Positions 34,390 to 43,378 of a stretch of 64,000 nucleotides of DNA are shown in pieces. Where the stretch lies: the NCBI RefSeq assembly GCF_000384135.1, contig NZ_KB913028.1:1639351-1703350 (forward strand), written 5' to 3'. A program made the translations under genes and the position numbers. This stretch comes from Succinispira mobilis DSM 6222 (GTDB lineage Bacteria; Bacillota; Negativicutes; Acidaminococcales; Succinispiraceae). The notes under the pieces are model-generated. The model saw only the letters and a program-made list of their open reading frames with translations, had not been told where the DNA came from and searched no databases. Within the stretch, counting starts at the first letter, position 1. Each line of letters starts with the position of its first letter.

Positions 34390-35994
34390 TTAGCGGCTTT
34401 TTCTACCGTGTGTATACTTAGGCAATAATACTGGGGAAGGTTTTCCACTTAAAATATTAGCATTTTTCAACTCATTGGCAAAACTATCAATATGTTTTAA
34501 AGTCAGATTTCCTAACTGTACTGTTTTGCTTTTTTGCGCCGCATTTTTGCCAGCCAGTCTGCCAAAAACAATAATATCTAATAGCGAGTTGCCCATTAAA
34601 CGATTTTTACCATGGATACCGCCGACAGCTTCACCAGCCACAAACAAATTTTCTATTTTTGTTTGCCCCTGGGCATCTATCAGCAAGCCCCCATTTTGAT
34701 AGTGCAAGGTCGGATATACCAATATGGGTTGCTTGCGCAAATCAATTCCAAATTTAGCATACATTCTGAGCATTCCCGGTAATCTTTTTTCTATTGTTCC
34801 TGCTACTTGCAAAATCTCTATCATTGGCGTATCCAACCATACCGCATTTCCCTCTAAAGCAGCTACACCTTTGCCTCTCGTGCTACATTCCCGAATAATT
34901 GCCGCGGCAGCTACATCACGTGTTTCTAGAGGATGCATAAATGCCTCACCTTGAGAATTTACAAGCATCGCCCCTAAAGAGCGAACTTTTTCGGTAACTA
35001 GAGCCCCAAATATTTGCGCTGGATAGGCAACGCCTGTAGGATGATATTGAATTGCATCTGCATAGATCAATTCCGCACCTACTCGATAACCTAATACCAA
35101 GCCGTCTGCCGTAGCACCATAGTGATTGGAAGTAGGAAAACCTTGATAATGCAGTCTACCAGCACCCCCAGTGGCTATAATTACTGTTTTAGCACGCACT
35201 ACTAAGTACTCTCTTGTTTCTAAGTTCATTAGCACTGCACCTGCAGCTTTTCCTGCTTCATCTAAAATTAGTTCTACCGCCGGAGCAAAATCCACCGTGC
35301 TAATATTGCTATTTAACACTTCATCTTTCAATACCCGCATTATTTCCGCACCGGTATAATCAGCCGCCGCATGCATTCGTTTGCGCGAAGTACCACCACC
35401 ATGTGTTGTTACCATTACGCCTTGGTCATTTTTATCAAACATTACGCCTAGATCATTTAGCCACTTTATCGCTAAAGGTCCATCATTTACTAAACGTTTT
35501 AACAACTCCGGTTTATTGGAATAATGACCGCCACCTAAAGCGTCTAAGTAATGAATCATTGGCGAGTCATTGGGCTTGTCTGCGGCTTGAATCCCCCCCT
35601 CAGCCATAATTGTATTGGCATCACCTAAGCGTAACTTCGTAACTAATAAAACATTGGCCCCAGCTCTTTGGGCTTCAATTGCCGCGGCGGTACCGGCACC
35701 ACCACCACCTATTACTAGAACTTCCACATCATAATCTAAATCTAACAGATTTAATTGTTCACTGCTAATTCTACTTGGCGCTTGCAATAACTCTGCCAAC
35801 TCAACAGGAACTTTATCGCCTTTATTTACACCTACTTCTAAGGTTTTAAAGCCACTTTCACGATAATCAGGATGATACTCTTGCAATAGTTCTTCTTTCT
35901 CTTTTGCACTCATACGCTCTAGTTGACAATTCAATCTTGCAACTCTAGTTGCCTCAACATTTTTCATAGAAGCTAACATTGATTCTGTAAACAT
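34390..35994 (-). CDS. Fumarate reductase/succinate dehydrogenase-like flavoprotein, soluble type
   Basis: The 534-residue FAD protein has an N-terminal extension of about 88 residues before the dinucleotide motif VIGGGGAGTAAAIEA. Substrate-site features of FrdA/SdhA are kept: QYHPTG, LVTEKVRSLGAMLVN, ETRDVAAAAI with the catalytic arginine, LHYQNGGLLID and GIHGKNRLMGNSL. The histidine that binds FAD covalently in membrane FrdA (RSHTVA) is N127 here (DANTIMAEGG), so FAD is non-covalent, as in soluble fumarate reductases. It is the last gene of a nine-gene Hdr-Flx operon, which suggests it reduces fumarate, or a similar enoate, with electrons delivered by that complex. Confidence 0.85.
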   Translation of the reverse strand: MFTESMLASMKNVEATRVARLNCQLERMSAKEKEELLQEYHPDYRESGFKTLEVGVNKGDKVPVELAELLQAPSRISSEQLNLLDLDYDVEVLVIGGGGAGTAAAIEAQRAGANVLLVTKLRLGDANTIMAEGGIQAADKPNDSPMIHYLDALGGGHYSNKPELLKRLVNDGPLAIKWLNDLGVMFDKNDQGVMVTTHGGGTSRKRMHAAADYTGAEIMRVLKDEVLNSNISTVDFAPAVELILDEAGKAAGAVLMNLETREYLVVRAKTVIIATGGAGRLHYQGFPTSNHYGATADGLVLGYRVGAELIYADAIQYHPTGVAYPAQIFGALVTEKVRSLGAMLVNSQGEAFMHPLETRDVAAAAIIRECSTRGKGVAALEGNAVWLDTPMIEILQVAGTIEKRLPGMLRMYAKFGIDLRKQPILVYPTLHYQNGGLLIDAQGQTKIENLFVAGEAVGGIHGKNRLMGNSLLDIIVFGRLAGKNAAQKSKTVQLGNLTLKHIDSFANELKNANILSGKPSPVLLPKYTHGRKSR

Positions 35995-36004
35995 ATTCTA
36001 CCTC

Positions 36005-36682
36005 CTAACTTTCGATTTCCCGATTATTATAAAGTTCTTTTATTTCTGCTAAAGGTTTTTGCATCAACTGCTCTAATAACCGTTCATGCTCACCTTGTTC
36101 AACTTCTTGCACACGATTTTCTAAATGTTCACTTACTGGCAAAATATATTTTCCGGTTAACCGTCTTGCTAATAACCCCACTTGCGAGTGACTAATTTGT
36201 GCCGGACATTTAGACGCACAGATATTACAACCTACACAGTCAAAAGAGGCATGCGCACATTTTTCAAAGTCACCTCGTTGTGCATAGGCAATATACTGCA
36301 TAACATCTAGTCCTTGTGGGCACCCCTTCGTACAAGCATTGCAACCGATACAAGCATAAATTTCAGGATAAAGTTGGGCCATAATATTTTCTGTAGGTCT
36401 CAACTCTTCTAGCGAAAAAGTTTTTTTATTGATTGGAAAAGATTGCAAATATCCTACAACCATCCCAGCTTCAACCTTTGTTTGACAGGACAAACAAACT
36501 TTCAGCTCGTGCTTGCCTTTTATCCGATAAATCGCCGCACACGCCCCACAAAATCCCGAACGACAGCCACAACCTCTAATTAACTCATAACCGACATATT
36601 CAAAGGCATCCATTATTGTTAAACTAGCTGGCACAGAATATTTTTTGCCCAATAAAAATATTTCCACCATTTCATTTTGCAT
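36005..36682 (-). CDS. Iron-sulfur subunit partner of the soluble fumarate-reductase-like flavoprotein
   Basis: The 225-residue protein starts at ATG 36682 with AAGGTGG seven bases upstream. An N-terminal plant-type [2Fe-2S] domain has C38, C40, C45, C48 and C63, C66. Two [4Fe-4S] motifs follow: CIGCNACTKGCP and CVGCNICASKCP. FrdB/SdhB normally carries 2Fe, 4Fe and 3Fe clusters; here both C-terminal sites look like full 4Fe sites. There is no quinone-binding membrane partner gene nearby, consistent with a cytosolic enzyme. It would wire the flavoprotein downstream of it to the Flx/Hdr proteins. Confidence 0.85.
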   Translation of the reverse strand: MQNEMVEIFLLGKKYSVPASLTIMDAFEYVGYELIRGCGCRSGFCGACAAIYRIKGKHELKVCLSCQTKVEAGMVVGYLQSFPINKKTFSLEELRPTENIMAQLYPEIYACIGCNACTKGCPQGLDVMQYIAYAQRGDFEKCAHASFDCVGCNICASKCPAQISHSQVGLLARRLTGKYILPVSEHLENRVQEVEQGEHERLLEQLMQKPLAEIKELYNNREIES

Positions 36683-36702
36683 AAGCTTTACCACCTTTTA
36701 TT

Positions 36703-37548
36703 TTAATATTCATCTGGTAGTTCTTCTAATTCATCACACCTAAATACTGGCCCATCTTTACATACGTACTTACTGCCGATATTGCAGCGACCACATTTAC
36801 CAATACCACATTTCATTTTCAACTCTAAAGTTGTATAAATTTGTGATTTGTCCATACCTAGTGCTTGCAGTTTTGCTAAAGTTAGCTTAATCATAATCGG
36901 TGGTCCACATACTATTACAGTCTTCGTGGCACTAATTTGCAATTGCTCAATATAATCAGGAATAAAACCTACATGACCTGTCCATGCTACTTCGGCTTTA
37001 TCAACTGTTAAATTTACACTGGTATCTTTCTGTTTAGCCCAAACATCTACTATTTCTTGATAATGCACAAAATCTTGGCTACTTCGCGCTCCATAAATTA
37101 TATCAACCGCTTTGTAAGCTTCGCGTTTAGCAAACACATAATTAATCACGGAGCGCAGCGGCGCTACCCCAATACCGCCGGCAATAAAAACCAGCTCTTT
37201 GTTTTTTAGTTCTGTATCTACCGGGAAACTATTACCATAAGGTCCACGAATAGCTATTTGCTGTCCGATTTCCATAGCATGCAAACAATCAGTGACTGTA
37301 CCGCACTTTTTAATACTAAATTCCATATATTGCTGATTAGTTGGCGCTGATGTAATAGAAAAAATTGCTTCTCCTTGACCTGGCACTGATAACATCGCAC
37401 ACTGTCCAGGTTTAAAATCAAAACATCTGCCTCCCCCTAAAGCTTCTACCCGAAAAGTAGTAATATCACTGGTATCTTTACGCATATCCGTTATTACAGC
37501 TACTTGAGGGATGAGCGAATCTTTTTTTTGTTCTCCACAATTACACAT
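36703..37548 (-). CDS. FlxA-like NAD(P)H-dependent flavin/[2Fe-2S] oxidoreductase
   Basis: The 281-residue protein starts at ATG 37548 with GGAGG nine bases upstream. It belongs to the ferredoxin-NADP reductase-like family that includes AsrB, PyrK and FlxA. FAD-binding (AIFSITSAP) and NAD-binding (GGIGVAPLRSV) motifs are followed by a C-terminal [2Fe-2S] site CGIGKCGRCNIGSKYVC. In FlxABCD-HdrABC complexes FlxA is the entry point for NADH. The start overlaps the previous gene by eight bases. Confidence 0.88.
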   Translation of the reverse strand: MCNCGEQKKDSLIPQVAVITDMRKDTSDITTFRVEALGGGRCFDFKPGQCAMLSVPGQGEAIFSITSAPTNQQYMEFSIKKCGTVTDCLHAMEIGQQIAIRGPYGNSFPVDTELKNKELVFIAGGIGVAPLRSVINYVFAKREAYKAVDIIYGARSSQDFVHYQEIVDVWAKQKDTSVNLTVDKAEVAWTGHVGFIPDYIEQLQISATKTVIVCGPPIMIKLTLAKLQALGMDKSQIYTTLELKMKCGIGKCGRCNIGSKYVCKDGPVFRCDELEELPDEY

Positions 37549-38578
37549 TTTTTCCAACCTCCAAAGCTTTGACAACTTTAATAATATTCATACATGCTGG
37601 ACATTTTTGCAAACACCGCCCACAGCCCACACAAGCAAAAGCTTTTTGATTATCTGGAAAATATACTAATTTATGCATAAAGCGTTGTCTAAAACGTTCT
37701 TTTTTAGAAGCGCGAGGATTACCATGAGCCATATTCGTAAAATCTGAATACATACAAGAATCCCAACATCTAAAGCGTTCTATCCCTGACTTAGTTACTG
37801 CATCTTTAATATCATAACAATGACAGGTTGGACAAATATAAGTACACGTGCCACAACCGATACAAGTCGCACTTAATTGAGCCCAAATTTCCGACTCAAA
37901 AATTTGTTCAAAATCCAATCCAGCTAGTTGCTGGCTAAAATTTATTTTATTTAGAGGTAGTTCACAAAATTTATCGCGCACCGCTTGTTTGGCAATTGTT
38001 AAACTGGTTAACTCAGCTTCCGTAACTTGCTCTAAAAATTCTGCTAATTTATTGGTAAGGAGTTCCCCTTTACTGGTCTGTGCTCGCCAGTATAAAGTTT
38101 CATCAATTAGCCAAGTCGCAACATCTGCCTGTGGTTCTAGCGGGTCGATAGCAAAACTCTGACAAAAGCAAGTTTCCTCAGGCGCAGTACAAGCTACAGC
38201 TATCAACAAGCAGTTTTCTCGCCGCGCTCGATAAAATTCATCAATTGGTTCACTTAAAAACACTTTATCTAATAAATTAAAACTCTGTAAATCACAAGCA
38301 CGCACGCCAAAACCTATTACCTGCTCTGTTTGCAATTTTTGCGGCTCAATTGCCAAAGTTTTGCCAGTGGTTTTGAAGGCCAGCAAATTTTCCACCTGGG
38401 GAAAAAATATATCTTTTAAAGATTTAGCCGTTATTGTCGTCTTTAAATCTAGGTTTGCTTGCGCTTGCCAGAGCGCAAAATCAGTCTGATTATTTTTTTT
38501 CACAGGCAAGTAGAGACTATTAGTTTGAGCCAGAAATTCTAACATTGCTGGCAATTCACTCATTTGAATTTTAAGCAT
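37541..38578 (-). CDS. FlxB/AsrA-like 4Fe-4S dicluster protein
   Basis: The 345-residue protein starts at ATG 38578, one base after the preceding stop, with AAGGAG upstream. It resembles anaerobic sulfite reductase subunit A and FlxB: VIGFGVRACDLQSFNLLD, CTAPEETCFC and two C-terminal clusters, CIGCGTCTYICPTCHCYD and CVGCGRCLQKCPACMN. FlxB is thought to pass electrons between the NADH-oxidising FlxA and the rest of the complex. Gene order and overlap with flxA support the assignment. Confidence 0.85.
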   Translation of the reverse strand: MLKIQMSELPAMLEFLAQTNSLYLPVKKNNQTDFALWQAQANLDLKTTITAKSLKDIFFPQVENLLAFKTTGKTLAIEPQKLQTEQVIGFGVRACDLQSFNLLDKVFLSEPIDEFYRARRENCLLIAVACTAPEETCFCQSFAIDPLEPQADVATWLIDETLYWRAQTSKGELLTNKLAEFLEQVTEAELTSLTIAKQAVRDKFCELPLNKINFSQQLAGLDFEQIFESEIWAQLSATCIGCGTCTYICPTCHCYDIKDAVTKSGIERFRCWDSCMYSDFTNMAHGNPRASKKERFRQRFMHKLVYFPDNQKAFACVGCGRCLQKCPACMNIIKVVKALEVGKNV

Positions 38579-38579
38579 G

Positions 38580-39560
38580 TTATCTGTTCTCCTTCCTTGG
38601 TAAAATTGCCTCACTATCTTCTAAGCTAAAGTCTAACAAGGGAGATTTGCTATTTAAATCTTCACCCGCTTGATATTCACCAAAAAATTCATTTAAGTCC
38701 TTAATAATTTTGCGATTAATTAAATGTAACGGAATACCTTGTGGACAAACCCTGCTACACTCACCACAATCAGTACATCGACCAGCTACATGAAAGGCTC
38801 GCACTAAATGATACAATTGTTCTTCACTAGCATCACAATTGGCTTTGCTAGCCATTTCCGAGTTAGGATTATCAAAAACGCATTTTTCACAACTACAGGC
38901 TGGACAAATATCCCTGCACGCATTGCAACGAATACATTTGCTAAATTCAGCTTGCCAAAATTCAAATCTTTCCTGAGTAGTTAGCCGCTCTAATTCCTGT
39001 AGTTTTGCATACTTATCAATCTCTGGCAAATAACTTTCTATATCTGCTCCTATCGCTTCATCTGTGCTACGATGCGTTTTACCCTTGCAAACTAAGCATT
39101 TATCCAATAAAATTTCTGCTTTATAAACTGTATGTTCACCACTAGTAGTTGTAATCACAATTTCTTCTTGATTATTTTTAACAGCTTTTAATCCCCGAAT
39201 ATTGGCTTGTTTAAGTTTATTAATATCTAGCATTCCACAACAAGGAATAGCAATTGTGAGTACCTTTTCTTTAATTATTCTATTTTCTTTGAGTAGCTGA
39301 TTGAAAGAATAACTATCGCACACTTTTAGAAATACAGCTATTTTTTCATCTTTTTTACTATTAGCAATTAAATATTTACTTAAATTGCTGCCACAAAAAT
39401 TATTATATACAAAATTAGTCAGTTGCTCAGATTTTTTAAAATAAGCTGGTGAGCAATCATGATAAAAATCGCCCCTGGCCCAACCTAATACAGCTTGTAC
39501 TTGCTTGCTTGCTAATAATTTTTCTGCTCGCTCCAACATTAGTTTTTCTATTTGTTGCAT
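38580..39560 (-). CDS. FlxC-like iron-sulfur protein
   Basis: The 326-residue protein has an N-terminal domain like coenzyme F420 hydrogenase/dehydrogenase beta subunits (KVCDSYSFNQLL, IAIPCCGM, DKCLVCKGKTH). The second half carries iron-sulfur motifs CIRCNACRDICPACSCEKC and CTDCGECSRVCPQG. FlxC occupies this position in Flx-Hdr complexes. It overlaps the MvhD-like gene by 13 bases. The acidic C-terminal tail is unremarkable. Confidence 0.8.
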   Translation of the reverse strand: MQQIEKLMLERAEKLLASKQVQAVLGWARGDFYHDCSPAYFKKSEQLTNFVYNNFCGSNLSKYLIANSKKDEKIAVFLKVCDSYSFNQLLKENRIIKEKVLTIAIPCCGMLDINKLKQANIRGLKAVKNNQEEIVITTTSGEHTVYKAEILLDKCLVCKGKTHRSTDEAIGADIESYLPEIDKYAKLQELERLTTQERFEFWQAEFSKCIRCNACRDICPACSCEKCVFDNPNSEMASKANCDASEEQLYHLVRAFHVAGRCTDCGECSRVCPQGIPLHLINRKIIKDLNEFFGEYQAGEDLNSKSPLLDFSLEDSEAILPRKENR

Positions 39561-40000
39561 CGCAAATCCCTCAACTTTACATTTTTTCCTAAAGTTCTAA
39601 TTGTATTTGCAAAATCATTCATTACATTAGCAAATTTATTACCTTCTGCGGCCGAAACCCAATCCAAGCGTAATCTTTCTTGCTCTACACCAAAAAACTC
39701 TAATAAACTCATTAAAACTTTCAAGCGTCTTCGCGTATAATAATTTCCTGTACTATAATGGCAATCGCCCGGATGACAGCCAGCAATAATGACCCCATCG
39801 GCACCTTTTTGAAAAGCGCGCAACACAAAGTTAGGACTAACGCGGCACGAACAGGGTACCTTAATTATTTTTATATTAGCTGGATATGCTAAGCGACTTG
39901 TGCCGGCTAAATCTGCCCCAGCATAGCTACACCAATTACAGCAAAAAGCAACAATTAGCGGCTCAAATTTAATATTTTCTTGATTTGCATCTATTGACAT
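39548..40000 (-). CDS. FlxD/MvhD-like iron-sulfur electron-transfer subunit
   Basis: The 150-residue protein belongs to the MvhD/FlpD family that links an electron donor module to HdrA. It has FCCNWCSYAGADLAG, VPCSCRVSPNF and GCHPGDCHY, supplying the [2Fe-2S] ligands, and the conserved RLRLDWVSAAEG. It overlaps hdrA by ten bases, and both starts have strong GGAGG-type sites. Its presence next to HdrA marks the complex as a bifurcating type rather than a membrane HdrDE type. Confidence 0.9.
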   Translation of the reverse strand: MSIDANQENIKFEPLIVAFCCNWCSYAGADLAGTSRLAYPANIKIIKVPCSCRVSPNFVLRAFQKGADGVIIAGCHPGDCHYSTGNYYTRRRLKVLMSLLEFFGVEQERLRLDWVSAAEGNKFANVMNDFANTIRTLGKNVKLRDLRCNK

Positions 40001-41976
40001 ATTGCATCCACCTCCGCCATGATCTGCCGATTGCTAAAACCTCTTAAATCCATTGCCCCAGAAGGGCAAGCAACTGTACAGGCACCACAGCCTTGGCATA
40101 AAGTTTCATTTACCTTTGCTAATAAGCGGCGCTCTTTGATACCATGAAGACTAACAACCTTGTAACTAGAAGATATCGCCCCATAAGGACATACTTTTTC
40201 ACAAGCTAAGCAACCACTACAAAAATCTTCATTACAATTAGCCACACAAGGGTTAGCTAACAATTGGTCTTTAGCTAGCAAACCAATTACTTTAGCTGCC
40301 GCCGCCCCAGCTTGTGCTACCGTCTCGGGGATATCCTTCGGACCTTGGCAGGCTCCTGATAAAAATATTCCAGCTGTGGGACTTTCTACTGGTTTTAGTT
40401 TCGGATGAGCTTCTGTAAAAAAATTATTCGTATCAATGCTAGCTGTAAATAAAGTAGCTAAGCTTTTAGCAGTTTTATCAGCTTCAATTGCGGTTGCTAA
40501 AACCACTAAGTCTGCCGCTAATTCTAGTTTTTCGGAATTATTAACACTAACTGCCTGAACTTGTAATTGCTCACCGCTATTTACAATTTTCCCGACCATC
40601 CCTTTTATATACTTAACTCCATATTCTTCCACGGCTCGCCGATAAAATTCATCAAAATTTTTCCCTGGTGTCCGCACATCAATATAAAAAACAGTTACCT
40701 TAATATCTGGATATTTTTCTTTAACCAACATTGCATGTTTAGCTGTATACATGCAGCAAATTTTGGAACAATAGCTTTTACCGCGTTCTGTTGTATCTCG
40801 CGAACCAACGCAAGATACAAATACTATCGACTTGGGTTTTTTACCATTAGATAACCTGATTAATTGTCCTTTCGTTGGTCCGGCCGCATTAGTTAAACGT
40901 TCAAACTCTAAAGAGGTTATCACATCTGGATTACTGGCATAACCTAATTCTTCAAAGTTTTCTAAACTTATCGGCGAAAATCCTGTGGCCAAAACAATCG
41001 CGCCATATTTCGTCGTAATAATTTCATCTTGTTGCTGATATTCGATTGCTCCTGCTGGACAAACTTTTTCGCAAATTCCACACTTGCCATTAAGAAACTT
41101 TAAACATTGTTCGCGGTCAATTACCGGGACATTGGGTATCGCTTGTGCAAAAGGTATGTAAATTGCGCCACGCTTAGCTAACCCTTCATTAAATTCACTA
41201 TCTGCCTTACGTGCTGGGCATTTTTCAGTACAAATTCCACAACCACTACAGCGATCTATAGATACACTCCGGGCCTTTTTGCGAATATCAACTGTAAAAT
41301 CGCCAACAAATCCACTGACCTTGGCAACTTCACTATAAGTATAAATATTAATATTTTCATGACTTGCCGCTTCCACCATTTTAGGCGTTAAAATACAGGC
41401 AGAACAATCTAACGTTGGAAAAGTTTTATCCAACTGCGCCATCTTTCCACCAATTGTTGGTGATTTCTCGACTATATCTACTTGATATCCAGCTTCAGCT
41501 ATATCTAGTGCAGTCTGCAAACCAGCAATTCCACCCCCAATTACCAGTGCTCGTTTAGTAACTAAACTGGAATTAGCAGTCAAAGGACTATTTAACTTCG
41601 CTTTAGCAATAGCCGCTTGAGCCAAAGCTATTGCTTTTTCTGTAGCTAATTTTTTATCTTTATGTATCCAAGAACAATGTTCTCGAATATTAGCAATTTC
41701 TACTAAATAAGGATTTAGGCCCGCTAATTTAGCAGCTTTTCTAAAGGTTGCTTCATGCATACGTGGCGAACAAGAACAAACTACCACCCGGTCCAGTGCT
41801 TGTTCTTGAATTGCTTTACGCATAATCTCTTGACCACCTTCAGAACACATATACTGATAATCTAAAGCATAAACTACTCCCGGAGTCTGTTTTACAGCTG
41901 TGGCTACAGCGCTCACATCTACTGTTGCCGCGATATTACTACCACACCAACATACGAATACACCTATTCTTAGCAA
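39991..41976 (-). CDS. hdrA: Heterodisulfide reductase subunit A (electron-bifurcating flavoprotein)
   Basis: The 661-residue flavoprotein starts at TTG behind GGGAGGG. Features in order: RIGVFVCWCGSNIA, CSCSPRMHE, the FAD motif VIGGGIAGLQTALDIAEAG, DCSACILTPKM, two cluster motifs CSGCGICTEKCP and CGICEKVCP, CVGSRD, and two C-terminal [4Fe-4S] motifs CSGCLACEKVCP and CQGCGACTVACP. HdrA carries the FAD that splits an electron pair between ferredoxin and a higher-potential acceptor in HdrABC complexes. It is the hub between HdrBC and the MvhD-like subunit. Confidence 0.93.
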   Translation of the reverse strand: MLRIGVFVCWCGSNIAATVDVSAVATAVKQTPGVVYALDYQYMCSEGGQEIMRKAIQEQALDRVVVCSCSPRMHEATFRKAAKLAGLNPYLVEIANIREHCSWIHKDKKLATEKAIALAQAAIAKAKLNSPLTANSSLVTKRALVIGGGIAGLQTALDIAEAGYQVDIVEKSPTIGGKMAQLDKTFPTLDCSACILTPKMVEAASHENINIYTYSEVAKVSGFVGDFTVDIRKKARSVSIDRCSGCGICTEKCPARKADSEFNEGLAKRGAIYIPFAQAIPNVPVIDREQCLKFLNGKCGICEKVCPAGAIEYQQQDEIITTKYGAIVLATGFSPISLENFEELGYASNPDVITSLEFERLTNAAGPTKGQLIRLSNGKKPKSIVFVSCVGSRDTTERGKSYCSKICCMYTAKHAMLVKEKYPDIKVTVFYIDVRTPGKNFDEFYRRAVEEYGVKYIKGMVGKIVNSGEQLQVQAVSVNNSEKLELAADLVVLATAIEADKTAKSLATLFTASIDTNNFFTEAHPKLKPVESPTAGIFLSGACQGPKDIPETVAQAGAAAAKVIGLLAKDQLLANPCVANCNEDFCSGCLACEKVCPYGAISSSYKVVSLHGIKERRLLAKVNETLCQGCGACTVACPSGAMDLRGFSNRQIMAEVDAICQ

Positions 41977-42003
41977 TTTTATCCCTCCCCAAACTTAAAC
42001 CAA

Positions 42004-42396
42004 CTATTTGTTGTATTTCCGCAATAAACTTACCAAGGCTTGTTGTGGTAACTTATCGTCTATTTTTTCTAGCAAGTCATTAAGATCTATCCGATTGCCA
42101 TTTTGTGGCCTAATAACACTTAAACGTACTGCTTCAATTAATCTAGCTGGATCAATTCCTTTAGGGCAACGGGCACTACAAGCAAAACAAGATACACACT
42201 GCCACAAAGTCTCTGCTTTAGCTAATTGAGCAATTTTCGCATTTACTACGTAGTTAACAAACTGGTGCGGCAATATATCCATTTTTGCACTAGCTGGACA
42301 AGTTGCCGAACATTTGCCACATTGAATACAATTTTGCGCTTTAACACCACTTATTAACAATATTTTCTCCATCTGTTCTTTTTCTGTTAAATGCAT
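42004..42396 (-). CDS. hdrC: Heterodisulfide reductase subunit C
   Basis: The 130-residue iron-sulfur protein has two [4Fe-4S] motifs, CIQCGKCSATCPAS and CVSCFACSARCPKG, the HdrC pattern. It starts at ATG with GGAGG upstream, nine bases after hdrB. It carries electrons from HdrA to HdrB. Confidence 0.92.
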   Translation of the reverse strand: MHLTEKEQMEKILLISGVKAQNCIQCGKCSATCPASAKMDILPHQFVNYVVNAKIAQLAKAETLWQCVSCFACSARCPKGIDPARLIEAVRLSVIRPQNGNRIDLNDLLEKIDDKLPQQALVSLLRKYNK

Positions 42397-42405
42397 TTTT
42401 ACCTC

Positions 42406-43194
42406 CTACTCCTTAAGGCCTAAGGCTTCTGCTAATAATTCTGTAAAATATGCTACCGGTAATTTATCTGCTAAGGAACAATTATTTTCTAAATTATAAG
42501 TGCAAAGTGGACAGGCACTTATAATTTCTAAGGCCCCTTGACGCTTTGCCGCAGCAACTACTTTATCTACCATGCTTGTCGCCACAGCGCGATCTTCCAA
42601 AGTTATATAGCCGCCACAACACTCGTTACGATAATCATAAATTATCGGTTCAGCGCCAATTGCTTTGATAAACTCTTCTAAAATTTTAGGATTTTCAGGA
42701 TTATCAAATTGCATAATGCTATGAGGCCGCAATAACATACACCCATAATATGCCGCTATTTTTCTATTTCTTAGTGGATTTTTCACTGTTTTTTGTAAAT
42801 TTTCAAAACCCACTACATCTCTTAGTAATTCTAAATAATGTATTACTTGGGTTTCTCCTTGATATGGTTGTGGTAATTGTAAGTAATTATTAACTTTCAA
42901 ACTTAAATCATTTTTCTGTTGCATATCAGCATTTACTCGTTTTAATACATGGTGACAGGCTGAACACAGCGTTACCAATTTGCCATCACTTTCTTTTGCT
43001 AAAGCTAAACTGCGCACTGCTGGTAGTCTAGTTGCAATTTCATCAGTTGCTAATGGATATACTGCGCCACAACATTGCCATTGTGCTTGCTCCACTAGAT
43101 TAAATCCTAGTTTTTTAGCGGCTGCTCGTGCCCAATAATCTAACTGTTTGGCTTTTGTGCTTAGCGTACAACCTGGATAATAGTTGTAATTCAT
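42406..43194 (-). CDS. hdrB: Heterodisulfide reductase subunit B (CCG-domain protein)
   Basis: The 262-residue protein has two CCG domains that bind non-cubane iron-sulfur clusters: YYPGCTL, WQCCGAVYP and LCSACHH in the first, YYGCMLLRP, NECCGGYITL and ACPLCTYN in the second. It starts with ATG behind GGGCGAAAG. In HdrABC complexes it is the high-potential disulfide-reducing end. As the first gene of the nine-gene operon its leader holds the regulatory sequences. With FrdAB present, the final acceptor may be fumarate rather than a disulfide. Confidence 0.92.
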   Translation of the reverse strand: MNYNYYPGCTLSTKAKQLDYWARAAAKKLGFNLVEQAQWQCCGAVYPLATDEIATRLPAVRSLALAKESDGKLVTLCSACHHVLKRVNADMQQKNDLSLKVNNYLQLPQPYQGETQVIHYLELLRDVVGFENLQKTVKNPLRNRKIAAYYGCMLLRPHSIMQFDNPENPKILEEFIKAIGAEPIIYDYRNECCGGYITLEDRAVATSMVDKVVAAAKRQGALEIISACPLCTYNLENNCSLADKLPVAYFTELLAEALGLKE

Positions 43195-43206
43195 CGTCTT
43201 TCGCCC

Positions 43207-43244
43207 AAAAATCTTGGACTTCCCCCTTGTTAATTAAGATTTTT
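43207..43244 (-). repeat. Leader hairpin before hdrB
   Basis: AAAAATCTT and AAGATTTTT form a 9-bp stem around a 20-base loop containing GGGGG, followed by GGGCG. It resembles a weak terminator in the operon leader and could act as an attenuator. Confidence 0.35.
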
Positions 43245-43257
43245 ACATATTGTATAC

Positions 43258-43263
43258 ATTATA
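43258..43263 (-). promoter_or_regulatory. Candidate -10 box of the hdr-flx-frd operon
   Basis: TATAAT on the minus strand, 64 bases before hdrB, without a convincing -35 box. It is flanked by the palindromic TGTATACA, a possible regulator site. Confidence 0.35.
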
Positions 43264-43332
43264 CCTTTTTCTTATTATCTCATTTTTCTACTATAATTAC
43301 AACAATTTAGAAATGGCAAAAAATTTTTTTTG

Positions 43333-43373
43333 AAAAAAAAATCTTTGAACAAATTTATGTCCAAAGATTTTTT
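43333..43373 (-). terminator. Terminator of the H-NOX chemoreceptor gene
   Basis: AAAATCTTTG(GA) pairs with (TT)CAAAGATTTT around a 14-base loop and is followed by a long T run, six bases after the stop codon on the minus strand. Confidence 0.8.
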
Positions 43374-43378
43374 ATCTA

